From positions 3,162,001 through 3,226,000 of the forward strand of contig CP084611.1 in the NCBI GenBank assembly GCA_025917655.1: DNA of 64,000 bases, given 5' to 3'. This DNA comes from Chlorella sorokiniana. Lineage: Eukaryota > Chlorophyta > Trebouxiophyceae > Chlorellales > Chlorellaceae. The position numbers and the translations under genes are program-made. Positions 11,066-23,300 of this stretch are shown here, one piece after another (position 1 is the stretch's first letter; each line of letters opens with the position of its first letter). Below the pieces are notes generated by a model, which was not told the origin of the DNA, ran no database searches, and saw nothing but the letters and a program-made list of their open reading frames with translations.

Positions 11066-13233
11066 ATGGAGACAGCAGAAGCTGTCAAGCCCTCGGAAGG
11101 CGCCGATCAGCAGGAAGCAACTGGCGGAGGAGGCAAATCAGACGACGGAGTTGTCATTCATCCGTTCCTGCATGCGTATCCCATCAAGCACTCGGCGCAG
11201 AAGAGGGGTCAACTGAAAAAACAGCTGGACAAGCTCATCAGCACCGGGCAGAAGTCACTTGAAAGGGAGGGAGCAGCGTTCACCACCGATTTTGAAGCAG
11301 CACGGGCAGCCCTGAACACAGGCAAGCTGGGTGAACCTGTCTTGCGCTGTGCGCTGGGTGCCCCCGTCTAGGCTACCCACCGCCGTCTCTCTCTTGCAGC
11401 CCTGGAGAGCACCAGCGTGTCAAGCCAAGCCGTGCTCGATGCAGCAGCTGCATACCTGGGTCTGCTGGCAGGTCTACTGTCCGAAAGCAGCAGCAGCGAC
11501 AGTGCAGCTTCGACAACAGAGGAATCGCCGGATGCCGCCCTGGCGCGTGCTGAGCAAGGCAGCTCTTCCGGCGGTCCCCTCTCAGGGCCTGCCTCCAGGC
11601 TCCGCGCAGCCGCACAGTTTCAGTGGAATGACGTGGTGGTAGCGTCGCCGGCTGGATCTCAGCCGCGCACTGCATCCGGCGCAGATGCCCTGTTTGAGCT
11701 GGGCAGCACCGTGGTTGCCACTGCGCTGCGCCTCATGCACGCGGCTGCGGCGGCCTGCCTGGACTCGGCCTCGGGTGTTGCCACCCCCTCCACCACGCAC
11801 GGCTACCAGCTGCTGCGCCAGGCGGCGGGAATGCTGGACTTTGTGGCGGGGCGGGTGTTGGCAGCGCTGCCCGCGGGCGTAGCATGCCTGGACCTGGATG
11901 CTGCGCTCGTGCGCGCGCTGTCCACGCTGGCGCTGGCTGATGCCCAGCAGCTCACAGTGCTGCGTGCAGTTGCCAAGGGCAACCAGCCGGCTTTGATTGC
12001 CAGCCTGGCGGCAGACACAGCGGCGCTGTACGGCCAGGCGGGCGGCCAGGTGGGCAGTGCTGCCAGCGGGGCGGGGCAGTTCAACAGCAGTGGGAAGTTC
12101 ATCCTGTGGCTTGATTCGCCGGCATGCTGGACTGTTGTAGTACATGATGTCCCTGCTGGTCCTGACTCGAAGTCGCCCGCGCATCCATGCACAGGTGTCG
12201 TCCTCTCAGTCTGCTGAGGTGCGCGGGTGCAAGCTCTGGCACTATGCCGCCTACAAGCAGCAGTACATGGAGGCATACGCCCATACCTTCAACGGCATTG
12301 CGATGTGGAAGGGGCAGGACAAATGCGGCGCTGGCCTGAAGAGCCTGGACGCCGCGGCCAGCGCTGCCGCCGCAGCCAAGAAGGCCTCCAGTGGCTACGA
12401 CGCGGCGGCGCCGCCTCCTTGAACCTGAACCACAGGTGCAGGCTTCGGTGCAGTGCATGGGGAGGGGTGTGTCAGAGCTGCAACACCCACATTTTGCACG
12501 AGCCTGGTGCTTACGGTCGTGCAAGTTTTGTCCTGGCAATGGCCCGGCCCCATCCTCTCATCATACCCCGGCCCCGCCATCTTCCTGCCCCTCCACCCAC
12601 CGCAATGCCAATCCCCAACCCCTTCCGGCCAGGCGGGTGGACGAGGACCTGGACCACGTCATTTGGGACACGCAGCGGCGCATGAAGCGAGAGAACGACG
12701 CTGTGTTCCTGCAGGCGCTGCCTGCAGAGGCGCCGCCGCTGCCGCAGGGCAAGCGCCTGGTGGCCTCGCTGGCATACACGCTGCCGCAGGCAGCAGCAGC
12801 GGTACGAGGGGGCGTGGTGGAGCGGTGTTTTGTGGCAGGCCCCGCTCCTGCGCCTGCCCCCACCACAGCACCTGCTCAGGCGACCATGAGCAGCGGGGCG
12901 GCAACGGCAGCTGGTGGTGGAGATGGTGCAACGCCCGCGACTGCTGGCGGCGGGAAGGATGGCGAGACCAAGGAGGACCAGGGTTGCTCCTGCTGCCGCC
13001 TTGTCACCGTCATCATCTGCTTCCCCATCCTGGCAGTCCTCTGGCTGCTCGGAGCCGTCATCTGGCTCATCCTGCTGCCACTCAAGTGCTGCTGCCCCTG
13101 CTGCGGCTTTCCGCTCCAGTGGGCAGCCGACTTGGTCCTCTGGCTCATGAAGGCTCCCGCAAACGCCCTGCTCTGGGCAACTGGCGACAAGAAGGAAGAA
13201 GATGGTGGCCAGGAGGGCAAGCAGACGAAGTAG
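11066..13233 (+). CDS. BRO1-domain protein with C-terminal Cys-rich hydrophobic anchor
   Basis: Relative of ALIX/BROX-type proteins, which bind ESCRT-III subunits on endosomes. ATG 11066 lies in an aaaATGG context. Exon 1 (11066-11330) ends KLG and joins 11400 cleanly in phase. The BRO1 features are QFQWNDVV, helical repeats rich in Ala/Leu, then LWHYAAYKQQYMEAYAH and MWKGQDKCGAGLKSLDAA, followed by MKRENDAVFLQALPAE and KRLVASLAYTLP. The intron before VSSSQSAEV probably uses CAG/GTGGGC at 12047. A missing base near 12410 creates a false stop just before the next splice donor. The C-terminus adds a Cys-rich segment (CSCCRLV), one or two hydrophobic helices with a CCCPCC cluster, and a charged tail ending at 13233. 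Such a tail could be lipid-modified or membrane-embedded, placing the protein on a membrane permanently. That last point is inference. Confidence 0.75.
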
Positions 13234-13784
13234 CGGCGATGCTGACGGCATCAGATCTGTGTGTCGAGTGTGAGAGTACTGCAAATTGTGCATGGCGTCT
13301 GTCCTCCTCCAGTATTTGCTGTGTAGACGCCTGGGCAATGCACCGCTGCATGCTGCATGAGAGCAAAGCACTCGTGGTCAGTGCCTAGGCAACCCAACCT
13401 TGACGGGACGGGTCGAGTGCCAGAGTCTGACAAAACCCCTGGATGGCATCCATGTGTGCTCATTGCTCTTCCCATCGCTCAGCACCGCACGAAGGGACCC
13501 TTAAGATTAAGCTTTAGCTTACCGCAAGTAAATAGGCAAACTGCTTGAAACCCTAAACGCAAGTGTTTCCAGGAAGGAAATTTTTGCTGGGGTTACGGGC
13601 TTGCTTTCGCTGCGCAATAAGAGCCAGATGAAAGTTTTCGTTGGATGTGGATGCGATCAAGAGCGGGTGGCGCCGTCAGGAGGGCGCAGTGCGGCTGACC
13701 TGTGGCGGCGGCTGGGTGGAAAAGGCAAGAACAGGGCTAGTCAACAGCGAAGCCATCGCTTCGATGTGCGTTTCCACAACAACG
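13234..13784. other. intergenic: BRO1 3' UTR and RETICULATA-related 5' leader
   Basis: No recognisable coding exon on either strand. AT-richer sequence around 13500-13580 probably marks the 3' end of the BRO1 transcript or the core promoter of the next gene. Confidence 0.4.
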
Positions 13785-15863
13785 ATGGCATCTCCGATGC
13801 TCATTCGCTGCAGTACAGGGCTGGGCGGCGCCCGCCCCAGCAGTCTGCGCGCCCTCCGCCCCGGGGCGGCCTCCTCTGGCAGCAGCGTGCGGCCTTTGGG
13901 GCTCTGTAACGGGGTGCTTCATAACAACAAGCTCAGCAGGTGAAACAGCTGCGATCCCTCGCGGCATGCTGCGGGGTGCTGGCACTTGTGGGGCTGCCCT
14001 GTTTGAAGAGGGCGCGCCCCCATGAGCTGTTTTCAGCTAAGAACCGTGCGGAGAGTTCGCGTAGCATAGCGCGTACAGTCCAGCGAGCAAGAGACGGCGC
14101 TCAACTGCCCTACTTTGCCGTCCCCGCCTGCTAGCTGTATCTCCGCGCCACCCCCATTGAAGGGCAACAGCATTGAGCGTCATTCGTGCATCGCCCTAAC
14201 CTGCAGGCGGCAAGAGGCTCAATGGCTAGTTCAGGCGCAGGCTGGCGATGGCTCTGGTGGCAGCAGCGGCGCAGGCGGCAGCGGCTCGGGGGCAGTGGCG
14301 GCGGCGGTGGCGGGGATGACGAGGAGCCCCAGCCTGAGAAGAAGCCCATCATTCGCTGGAAGGCCTGGCAGGACCGCGTAGCTGCAGACCCCCAGTTTGC
14401 TTATAAGGTGATGATTGAGCAGGTCATCGGTGTGAGCGCTTCGGTGATTGGCGACATGGCGTCAAGACCCAACTGGGGCCTCAACGAGCTCGACTTTGTG
14501 TTTGCCACGCTTGTGGTGAGTTTTACGGGACAAGGACACGAGTTTTGGGCAGATGGCAATGTGGCTGAGTGTTATCAATGACAGCTGGGCGGCAGGGGCC
14601 GTGACAGCAAAGGCTTGGACGTGAGTAGGCGGGTGTGCTCCCTGTGCCAAAACTGTTGCGTTCTTGTGTGACGGCTTGTAGGTCGGGAGCATTGTCAACC
14701 TTTTGTTGGTGTTCCTTCTTGCTCCAACTGCAAGGTGAGCTGTTTGACAGAGCTGGGTGCCTGGTACCTGGGGCTGCAACTCGCGCTACAGCAACGGCCC
14801 CAACACTCTGGGCACATGTTTCCGGCCGCAACTATAGACTATACATGCGTTATGTGCACAATCTTTGCAAACCATACCATCGCATCGTTTTGGTGGCTTG
14901 GCGCAAGTGGAGCGTCAGCACCCAGCAACCCCACAAAATGGCAGCGGTGCTGGCTCGTGCCCTGGCGTCTTGACCTGTGTGCCCTCCCCTCATCAAACAC
15001 GGGCGCTCTGGGCTTCCCTCAGCGGGATCCTCAGATCTGCATGGGCAGATTGTACAAATCGCCCCTCGCCCCCCTTTTGCAGCTCCGCAGCTGGCGCAAA
15101 GCTGGGTTTCCTGCAGAAGGCGTTTGGCGAGTACTACCTGCGTGGCTGGAGTGCCCCCACCGGCCACATGTTTGAGCCTGGTTTTGGCTTGGGCGTCCGT
15201 GCCATCAACTTTGCGTACAAGGGCGTGGTGTTTGCCTTCATCGGTCTTTGCGCCGGCCTGATAGGCACCGCAACCTCCAACGGCTTGCTGGCGCTGCGCA
15301 AGAAGATGGACCCCGGCTTCGAGCCAGCAGTGAGCAGGGGGCTGTATCTGGTGCTGTGTGTGTTTGATTTGAGCAGGGGCAGCCGGGCACCCTATCTGCA
15401 CAATAATGGATGCGCTGTTCCCTGCCGCGCCGCAGAACGAGCCTCCCAGCGTGGTGGGCAACGCCTCGTGCTGGGCCCTGCACATGGGCCTCTCCTCCAA
15501 CCTTCGCTACCAGATGCTGAATGGCATGGACATGGTGAGTCCTGGCACGTTGCGTGCTGCTGCCAACCTTCGACATCACAGCTACGCTGCCGCAGCCTCC
15601 TTCCGTGGGCACTGTGCTTGGATACATTCTGAAAAGCTATTGGCCGCTGCCCTCCCCCGCGCCCGCCTTGCCTTCTGCAGGTCTTGCAGCCCATGTTGCC
15701 GTCCAGTGTGTTCCGCATCTTGACCTCTGTGGTGCGCGGCCTGAACAACATGGTGGGCGGCACATCGTTCGTGTTCATCGCAAAGGCGCTGGGCGTGCAG
15801 AAGGCAGCAGAGGCGCAGCCCGTGGCACCAGTTCCCAGCAGCAAGAACAAGAAGGGCAAGTGA
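13785..15863 (+). CDS. RETICULATA-related (DUF3411) chloroplast membrane protein
   Basis: Plant/algal-specific protein of the RETICULATA-related family, found in plastid envelope membranes and linked in plants to leaf development and metabolite supply. The first exon (13785-13940, MASPMLIRCSTGLGG...) is Ser/Arg/Ala-rich and has the look of a chloroplast transit peptide. It splices at AGCAG/GTGAAA to 14206. The Gly/Ser-rich linker is followed by the conserved core: VIGVSASVIGDMASRP, NELDFVFATLV, VGSIVNLLLVFLLAPT, then exon 15083-15329 with FGLGVRAINFAYKG and TSNGLL, exon 15436-15534 with the hallmark ALHMGLSSNLRYQ, and the last exon 15681-15863. Most junction phases agree. One base seems to be missing in the Gly-rich stretch near 14285. 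A TGTAA signal lies 130 bp past the stop. The biochemical activity of the family is not settled. Confidence 0.88.
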
Positions 15864-16454
15864 AGATGTCGCAAACAGTACTTCGGCTGCTCTGCTGGAT
15901 TTCAGATCCAATCAAACCATCTGCTTTCTAACCTGCTCACCTGCCTCGCAACAGCTGCTTATTCCCTTCAATTGGTCGACCATTTTGCACTGTGTAACCC
16001 TGTTTCAATTGCAGCCTGTAACTACCTCAAGTCAGCAGGCCAACCCAACTCTCTCTTTACCTGTGGTCTTTGGTGTTCAGTCCCGTTTTGCACACTCCAG
16101 CCACACGCGCTGTGAGGTCCAGTAGCAGTGTGTGGAAGCGAAGCCAGGCTCAGGAACAGGCATGCACTTAAAAAATGTTTGGAAACTTCAACAATGACGA
16201 GTCTAACTTTCGCTTTGCTACATCCATTGGGTGGCAGCAGCGCAGTGGCGGCAGGGTGACACAGCATGCCCAGCAAGACAAGGAATGCATCCACGCTCGC
16301 TGGATATTACCTTGTGTGTAGGTAGGAGCGGAGCGCGGAAATTCAGTCGCATAAGATGCCTCGAGCCCGTCCTGCAGGTCTGCGCATTGGAGGTCCAGCA
16401 CAGACGTGCGAATTGCATCTCGATGCGTCTTGTTTTCAGCACGTTTCATCAGAG
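15864..16454. other. intergenic: RETICULATA-related 3' UTR and YAE1 upstream region
   Basis: AT-richer than its surroundings. It includes a TGTAA polyadenylation signal at 15993-15997. No convincing coding exon was identified, although a 5' exon of the YAE1 gene cannot be excluded. Confidence 0.4.
15993..15997 (+). promoter_or_regulatory. TGTAA polyadenylation signal (RETICULATA-related gene)
   Basis: This is the canonical green-algal polyadenylation signal, 130 bp downstream of the stop at 15863, on the same strand. Confidence 0.6.
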
Positions 16455-17161
16455 ATGGATGACTTGTGTGTAGCACAGCGCCGCGAAGCACGACTGCCAT
16501 TCTGCCGCCCGCCTCCCGGCGCAGACGACATTTGGGGCGACGACGATGATCAAGACGATGGCTCTCAGGATCACCTGGATCGGGAGTGGCGGGCAAGAAG
16601 AGAGGAACACTACAGCAGCGGCTACCGCGAAGGGCTGGAGGCGGGGAAGCACCAGGCTGTGCAGGGCGGGTTTGACGAAGGTGGGAGCGGTGGGCAGAGG
16701 TGGTCTGTTTTAGTTGCACCCCACTGTCCTGCAGTCCTGCACTGGCTGCTGGAACTAATGCCTTTCCACATCACGGCGACCTTCGTGTGTCAGGCTATCG
16801 ATCCGGAGCTGCTGCTGGCTTTGAGTGTGGTGCCGCACGTGGCGCGGCGGCCACGCTGCGGGCGCTGGCACCCCGAATGCCGTCCCAGCTGGCCTGCCAG
16901 CTGCAGCAGGTGCAGCAGGGGCAGCGGGCGGATGGCCTGCAGCAGCTGGCGGAGATGCCATACCAGAGGATGCAGCAGCAGGTCTGTACCAGCCTGATGG
17001 CCGCAGCAGAGAAGACTGCAGCGGCAACAGAGGCGGCAGGAGCACCCGATCCCCCTTCCAGCACAGGCTCTGTGGCGCCACAGCTGCCTGCCCAGGTGCA
17101 AGCTGTGGTGCAAGCTGCACGAGACATGCTGCAGCAAGTGGGATTACAGCCCCCAGGGTAA
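16455..17161 (+). CDS. YAE1: YAE1-family iron-sulfur assembly adaptor
   Basis: Yae1 works with Lto1 as an adaptor that brings the ABC protein Rli1/ABCE1 to the cytosolic iron-sulfur machinery. The diagnostic deca-GX3 motif spans the two exons. GYREGLEAGKHQAVQGGFDEG ends at a phase-1 donor (16680), and GYRSGAAAGFECGAARG resumes at 16794. The N-terminus is acidic with DIWGDDDDQDD, as is typical of Yae1. ATG 16455 is the best start. A 66-bp stretch between 16468 and 16532 looks like a small in-frame intron (TTG T/gtgtag ... cgcag/AC), so the true N-terminus may be 22 residues shorter (MDDLYDIWGDD). The C-terminal half is Gln/Ala-rich and variable. Stop TAA is 17159-17161, followed by TGTAA at 17167. 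Confidence 0.85.
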
Positions 17162-17166
17162 AAAGC

Positions 17167-17171
17167 TGTAA
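17167..17171 (+). promoter_or_regulatory. TGTAA polyadenylation signal (YAE1)
   Basis: The green-algal polyadenylation motif starts six bases after the YAE1 stop codon. If used, it implies a very short 3' UTR. The minus-strand kinase gene ends only 220 bp from the YAE1 stop. Confidence 0.5.
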
Positions 17172-17380
17172 TGAGTAGCCAGGGTAAAATGGGGGCGGGG
17201 TGCGTACAGAAGCAGACAGGGGCCGAGAGGGTCTGGCAGGGGCAAGCCGGCATCATCGCCAGCTTCTCTCAGCCCTCGCGACCAAGGGACCTACACGGCT
17301 GAGAAACATGGATTAAAGTAGTTTGGGCGGAGGGTTTGCGCTGCCTGCCTGCCAGCTGATGCTAGCCAGGGAGCCCGGGA

Positions 17381-20300
17381 TCATCCCCCGGCGGCGTGCT
17401 GCCTGCTGCTGCTGCTACGTGCGCCTCTCCACTTTCGTCTGCCCCCCGCCAGGTGCTGAAGACAGGTGGCGTGGGGGTGGCTGCTGCGCTGTGCTGCCGC
17501 TGCCGCTGCTTGGGCGGGCTGGGCGTGGGGGCTGCCGCCTGCGCCTGCCCCCGACACCACGCTGGTGCTGGCCGACAGGACCAGGGTGTCTGTGTCGGAG
17601 GGGCTCGCCGACAGCACGGGGTCGGGGGAGAGGCAGAGGTCGGAGCCGCCGTGCAGCGAGGCCTGGCGCGACCGCGACACGGGCGTGTCCTCGCCGCCGC
17701 CGCCGCCGCCCAGCGAGCCGCTGGGCGCCCGCGTGGACAGCGGGGCCAGGCCGCGCGGCACCTTGGTGGGCGAGTCGCGGCGCAGGCCCGCCTCCACGGC
17801 CAGCATGCGGCGCAGGCGGGAGATGACCGCCGCAAAGGTGGGTCGGTCAGCGGGGTCCTGCGCCCAGCATTCGTGCATCAGCGCCGCATACTCGCCCCCG
17901 CCAAACCCGGGGCTGGGCAGGTCCTCGGGGCAGGCACCTGTAGCACGGGGGAAGGGGGTGCTGTCCCTCATGACGTGGAAACACTGAAGGGGGGCAGTGC
18001 AGGCATGAAGCGGGAGGAGGCTGGCTGGGGCGCGGCCCGCGGCTGCCCACCTCTGGCCGCTTGGAGCTCTCGGTGACCATGGCCACCACCTGCCAGGGCC
18101 CGTACTCGTGGTAGGGCACCTGCCAGGTCAGCAGCTCCCACATGCAAATGCTGCGCGGCCAAGGGTGCGTGGGGAGGGGGAAGGCAGCAGGTGAGCGAGT
18201 GAGGGCGGCTGAGAGGCGGCCGTGCTGGCAACTGCGGATCAATCTTGGCAGCTACAGGTGGGGCTGCCGCATCTTCTGTCTGCCCACAAAATTGCTGCCC
18301 GACCCCCCTTCTCCCCCTCAAAACAGTACCACCAACAACAGCACCACCCAGCGGGGCACCCACCCGAAGCTGTACACGTCGCTGGCAAAGGTGTAGCCCT
18401 TGCCCGACAGGATTTCGGGGGCCAGCCAGCGCGGGTTGGTGGCCGCCACGCTGGACAGCACCGCGCTGTCCTCCAGCACGCGTGACAGGTTGAAGTCGCA
18501 CACGCGCACGCGCCAGTGGCGGTCCACCAGCAGGTTGGCGCTCTTCAGGTCGCGGTGGATGATGGGGGCGCGCACGAGTCTGGTGGGTGGGGGGTGGGGT
18601 GGGGTGGGGTGGGGGTGCGCAACAAAGCTTCAGGAGCGGCAAAGCTTTAGGAGCAGCGTGACCCCTTGGGGTGACCCTTGCACTCCTCCCTTCCCCATCA
18701 CCTTCTCAGGTACCTGTTGAGCTGCTGCCGCACCCTCCCTCCCCCGCTTCTCTGCCCCCCCCGCACCACCACCACCGGCCCAACACAGACAGGAAAAACT
18801 CACGCAGGTAGAGCATGCCCTTGGCCGCGTCCAGCGCCATGTTGAGGCGGCGCGCCCAGTCCAGCTGCGCGGCCAGCAGCGGCGAGGTGCGCGCGCGCTT
18901 GAGCACGTCTGCCAGCGAGCGCGCGCGCAGTACTCGGTCACCACCGCGGGCGGGTCCAGGCACACCCCCAGGTACATGACAATGGAGGGGTGGCGCAGGC
19001 TCGCCATCATGGCCGCCTCCTGCGTGCAGCAAGGGGGCCGCGGGGGGGCCCGGGAAGGGGCGGGGAGGGGCGTTAAGGCGCTGGCAGGCACAGAGCCCCG
19101 AGCCGTCTTGGCGAGCGCAGCGATTGCACGCCCCTGAACGGCCCCACGCCTGGCCAGCATGCTGCACCCTCCTCCCCCGCCACCCTTGCACTGCTCTTCG
19201 CACCTTCTGCAGCGACTCGTGCAGCGGGTGGCGCTTGGCTGCTGCGGCATCGGGAACTCGTCGTCCAGGCCGGGAGCGCTGGCGCTGCCCATGGCACCCA
19301 GCACCTTCACCGCCACCGTCGTCTCGCGCCACTTGGCCAGGTACACCTGCGGGGTGTGTGGGGGGGGGGGGGGACGGGGGGCTCAAGGGTGCCAAACTGG
19401 GCTGGGGGGGAGGGGAGTTCGCGGCAGTCCCGTGCAGCCGCCGCCGCCAGAACCGCGCCCACCTTGCCAAAGCTGCCCTCCCCAATCTGCTTCTGCAGGT
19501 CCAGCTCCCCAAAGCTGACGGTCCACAGCTCGCTGACGCCGCTGTCGTAGCGCGACGCCATGCTCCGCTGCTTCTGCAGGTGGCTCAGCCCGCCGTCGCT
19601 GCTGGTGCGCGCGACGCCGGACGCGGCCGCCAGCCCGCCGGAAGAGGCCGCGGCCCCGCTGTCGCCGCTCTCCAGGGGCTCTGAGGGCTGCGCCGCCATG
19701 GCTGAGTGGTCGCTGCGCTGATCGTCCGCCAGGAAGGTGATGATGTCGGGGGGGCCCGCGTGTGGCCTGCTCCCCATCCAGGTCCAGCTTGGCTGAGCCG
19801 TAGGCGTCGCCGCCCATGGCTGCAGGGGGCGAGGAGGCAGGCAGGGCAGGGGGAAGCGTGGCGTCAGCTGGAGGGGTTGTGTATGTGGGGAGGGGTGAAG
19901 GGCATCCTATGTTGGCTGGCCATTGCCGGATGCACGCGGCAGGCCAGCCCAGGCTCCACGTGTCTGCCCCAGCGCCCCGCCCCCAAGGCCCCCACCCACC
20001 CGTGGCCACTGTGAGGGAGTACCCGCCCGCCTCCCCAACCGCCTTGGGCAGTCCCAGCAGGTCGACGCCGTGGCCCTGCTCCATGGCTCCCAGCGCCTTT
20101 GGGCTGTCCGACCCGCTGTCCTCCCCCGCAGCCAGGAGCGGCCCCCGCCGGCGCCGACGCCGTGCGTAGAGCAGCCCCGCCGCAACTGCCGCCGCCGCCG
20201 CCACGCCGCCCACCACGCCGCCCACCACGGCGCCGATGGGCACCGAGCTCTGGCTGCTGGTCTCGGCGCCGTTGTTTCCTCCGTCAGTCGGAGGGGAGGG

Positions 20301-23300
20301 CTCGGGGGCGGGGGCGAAGGCCGGGGGCGGCACGGCTGCTGGTGGGGGCGGCGGCGGCGCGCCCAGGTCTGCGATGGAGCGGATGGTTGGCACCACCCCC
20401 TCCAGCCCCTCGCTGCTCAGCTCCCCCTGCAGGCTGCCACCCGGCCAGCCAGCCTCCTGGATGAAGAGGGCGGCGTCGGGGCCTGCCCCGCCGCCACGTC
20501 CACCCCCAGCTGCGCCGCCAGCCGCGCCGTGGCGTTGCCAGCCTGGCGCAGGCGCCGCGCGCCGCCGTCCCAGCTGCGGGCGCCACCGCCTCGTCAGGCG
20601 CGCGGGCCGCCTGGTCCAGCGGGTCCAGCAGGGTGAAGGCCAGGCCCTGCACGCGCCGCATGTCGTAGTTGCCCTCCCAGGCGGCGCCGCCGCCGCCACG
20701 ATGCTGTCCTGCAGCTTGCCGTCCAGCGGCGACAGCCCCGGCCCCGACAGCTCCAGCGACACGCCCATGAAGGTGGTGGCCGCGCCGACCGAGATGGCCA
20801 CGGTGCCGCGCGGGGCGGGGGCGGCGGCAAGGGCGGCGGGGACAGCGGCAGCGGCGGCGGCGTGGGCGGCGACTGCGCAAATTTGGTGGGACCCACTGCG
20901 GGACATCCATGGGGGGGGCAGTACATGGGAGGTGACACATTGGCAGGAGCAAGCACTGCCCGGTGGATGGGGGGACAACGCCGGCCTCCAGGCAGCCAAT
21001 GCACCAGCCGGGGCACACGGCCCTGGCTGCCACCCCAGGCCCACCACCACCCCGGCTGCCGCGCACCTGCCAGGAAGGCCATGACCTGGCAGATGTACAT
21101 GTCAGAGGCCTGGTTGGTCTTGCGGTACAGGGTGAGGTAGCGCCCACCGCCGGCCCGCCATCGGGTCCCGTGCACTGGATGGGCAGCGCGGCGCGCATCG
21201 GCAGAGTCTGGCCCTGCGAGCACACCGGGTTCTCGGTGCCGCTCACCACGGGGTGTTGCCCAGCCTGCAGGGACACATAAATAGGGGGCGCGCCAACAAC
21301 ATAAGAGAAGGTGTGGTGCGTGGCCGGGGTGAACGTGGAGAGGGTCAGTGCGGGGCGGCCTGGCCATGGGCCCCCGCGGGCATGCAGCGGGGGTGCGCCG
21401 CCGCGGGGTGCGCCTCACGCCTCACCTGACGTAGAGGTCGTTGGCGAAGGATGAGTAGCCGTTCTGCACCACCACCGCCTCCACCGCTGCCTCGTACCCC
21501 AGGTCCACGCTGATCCAGGCCCCCAGGTCGGCGCCGCTGACCACGGTGGCGCAGGCGGTGTTGGCCACGTTGCCGTTCACCACCTGGCTGCTCTGGGTGG
21601 AGTCGCCGGTGCCGGCGGAGGCGGAGGTGGGCTTGCCCAGGGCGGCGTTGCCCACCGCGGGGAACACCTCCACCGCGCACAGGGCCACGCGCGTGGAGGC
21701 GGAGATGGAGACGTAGCGACCCTGGGGGAGGTGGAGGGGGGCAAGCGGGCATGGAGGGCCAGGCCAGGAGAGGGGGAAAGGAGAGCCGTCCGAGGGGGCG
21801 TGCAGTTGCCCAGCAGGCGCTCGAGCGGGCGTGCAGGTGGTGGTCGGTGCGCCCCGCAGCCCGCCCTCCCGCCAGCGCCGCCCTGCCCTGCCCGGCCCCG
21901 GCAGGCCACGCACCGTGGCGCGCGCGTGCACAGCACGATCTTGCCCTCCCGGGGTCGTAGCTGTCGGGGCCGCGGCACAGGGCGCCGTCGCCCGCCGTCG
22001 GCTGGCTGCCCACACGGATCTCCACCCGCTCCATCTGCTGCGGCCCCGCCCGCACCAGCACCCCCTGCGGCGACACAGGCAGGAGGCAGAGGCAGTGTGC
22101 CGGGGCACAAAGCACCAGGGGCACCATGCACGCGCCAGTTCCTCCCCCTGTGTCCCCCCCAACACACACACACACACACCAGCACGCTCGTCTCCCGCTG
22201 CAGGTCCACCACCCAGTAGCCCGGGGCCTGCGCCGTCATGGAGCACTCGTCCGCCATGCGCGCCCGGCGGTTGCCAGACACCGGCAGCCAGGAGGCGCGG
22301 GCGCCCACGGTGCCGGCCTGCCACGTGGCCTTGCCGCGCGCCGCGTCGCTGCCGAAGAAGGTGGGCGGGTCGGCGGGGTAGCAGGGCAGCACCACAGGGC
22401 TGCCCTGCTTGGGCTCCCCGTTCTGCTGCACCGTGGGGTTGAAGGCCTCCAGGTCCAGGGGGCCACGCCGTTGGCCCAGGCCAGGTCGTAGAGGTTGGGG
22501 GCGGAGGCGTTGACCACGGCGCCGCCGCAGTTGCCGTCCTGCGCGCAGCTGCCCAGGGTGGCGGTGATGGCGTGCTGCGCCCCCGCCGCCGAGGCGTTGC
22601 CGTCGTTGGTGGGGGCCGAGTAGAGGAGGGTGTGGTTGGAGGACACGGCCACGCTGCCGCACAGCAGCGGGTTGCCGGGCTGCAGCGCAGCGGTGAAGGG
22701 CGGCGAGAAGCCTGCGGGCGCCAGCCAGGCCGCAGGCACCGTGCCCGTCAGCTTGTTGCCCTGCAGCGTCAGCTCGCGCAGCGCCGGGAAGCCGGCGGCC
22801 CAGCTGGGGGCAGGCTGCCCGTCAGCTGGTTGCCTTCCAGCAGCAGGCGCTGCAGGGGCGCAACCGCGGGGAGGGGCACAAGCAAGGCGAGGGGTGCGTG
22901 GGCACGCTGCGGCACCCGCCATCGTGCCTCCAGGATCATGTTGCCCCCTGCTGATCCATAGCAACACATCATACGGCAGGCCATCAACGCCGCTGGGCCG
23001 GGACCTGCACTCTCAGCCGACCGTCGTGCCGCTGCTGCCCAGGCACAACGCACCTCCAGCGAGGGAATCGCCAGGCTGGGCGGCAGGCTGCCCTCCAGTT
23101 GGTTTGAGTCCAGGTCTAGCACAGCCAGCTGGGACAGGTTCAGGGCAGCGGGCAGCGAGCCGGTCAGGCCCCAGTCCGACAGCACGCTGCAGGCGGGCAG
23201 GGAGCAGGGGGCAGCACCGTGCATCTCAGCAGCAGGGCAAGCAGAAACCTCGACAACCGGTGGGCCACATTGCTCGCCACAGCCGCCAGGCATGGCCACC

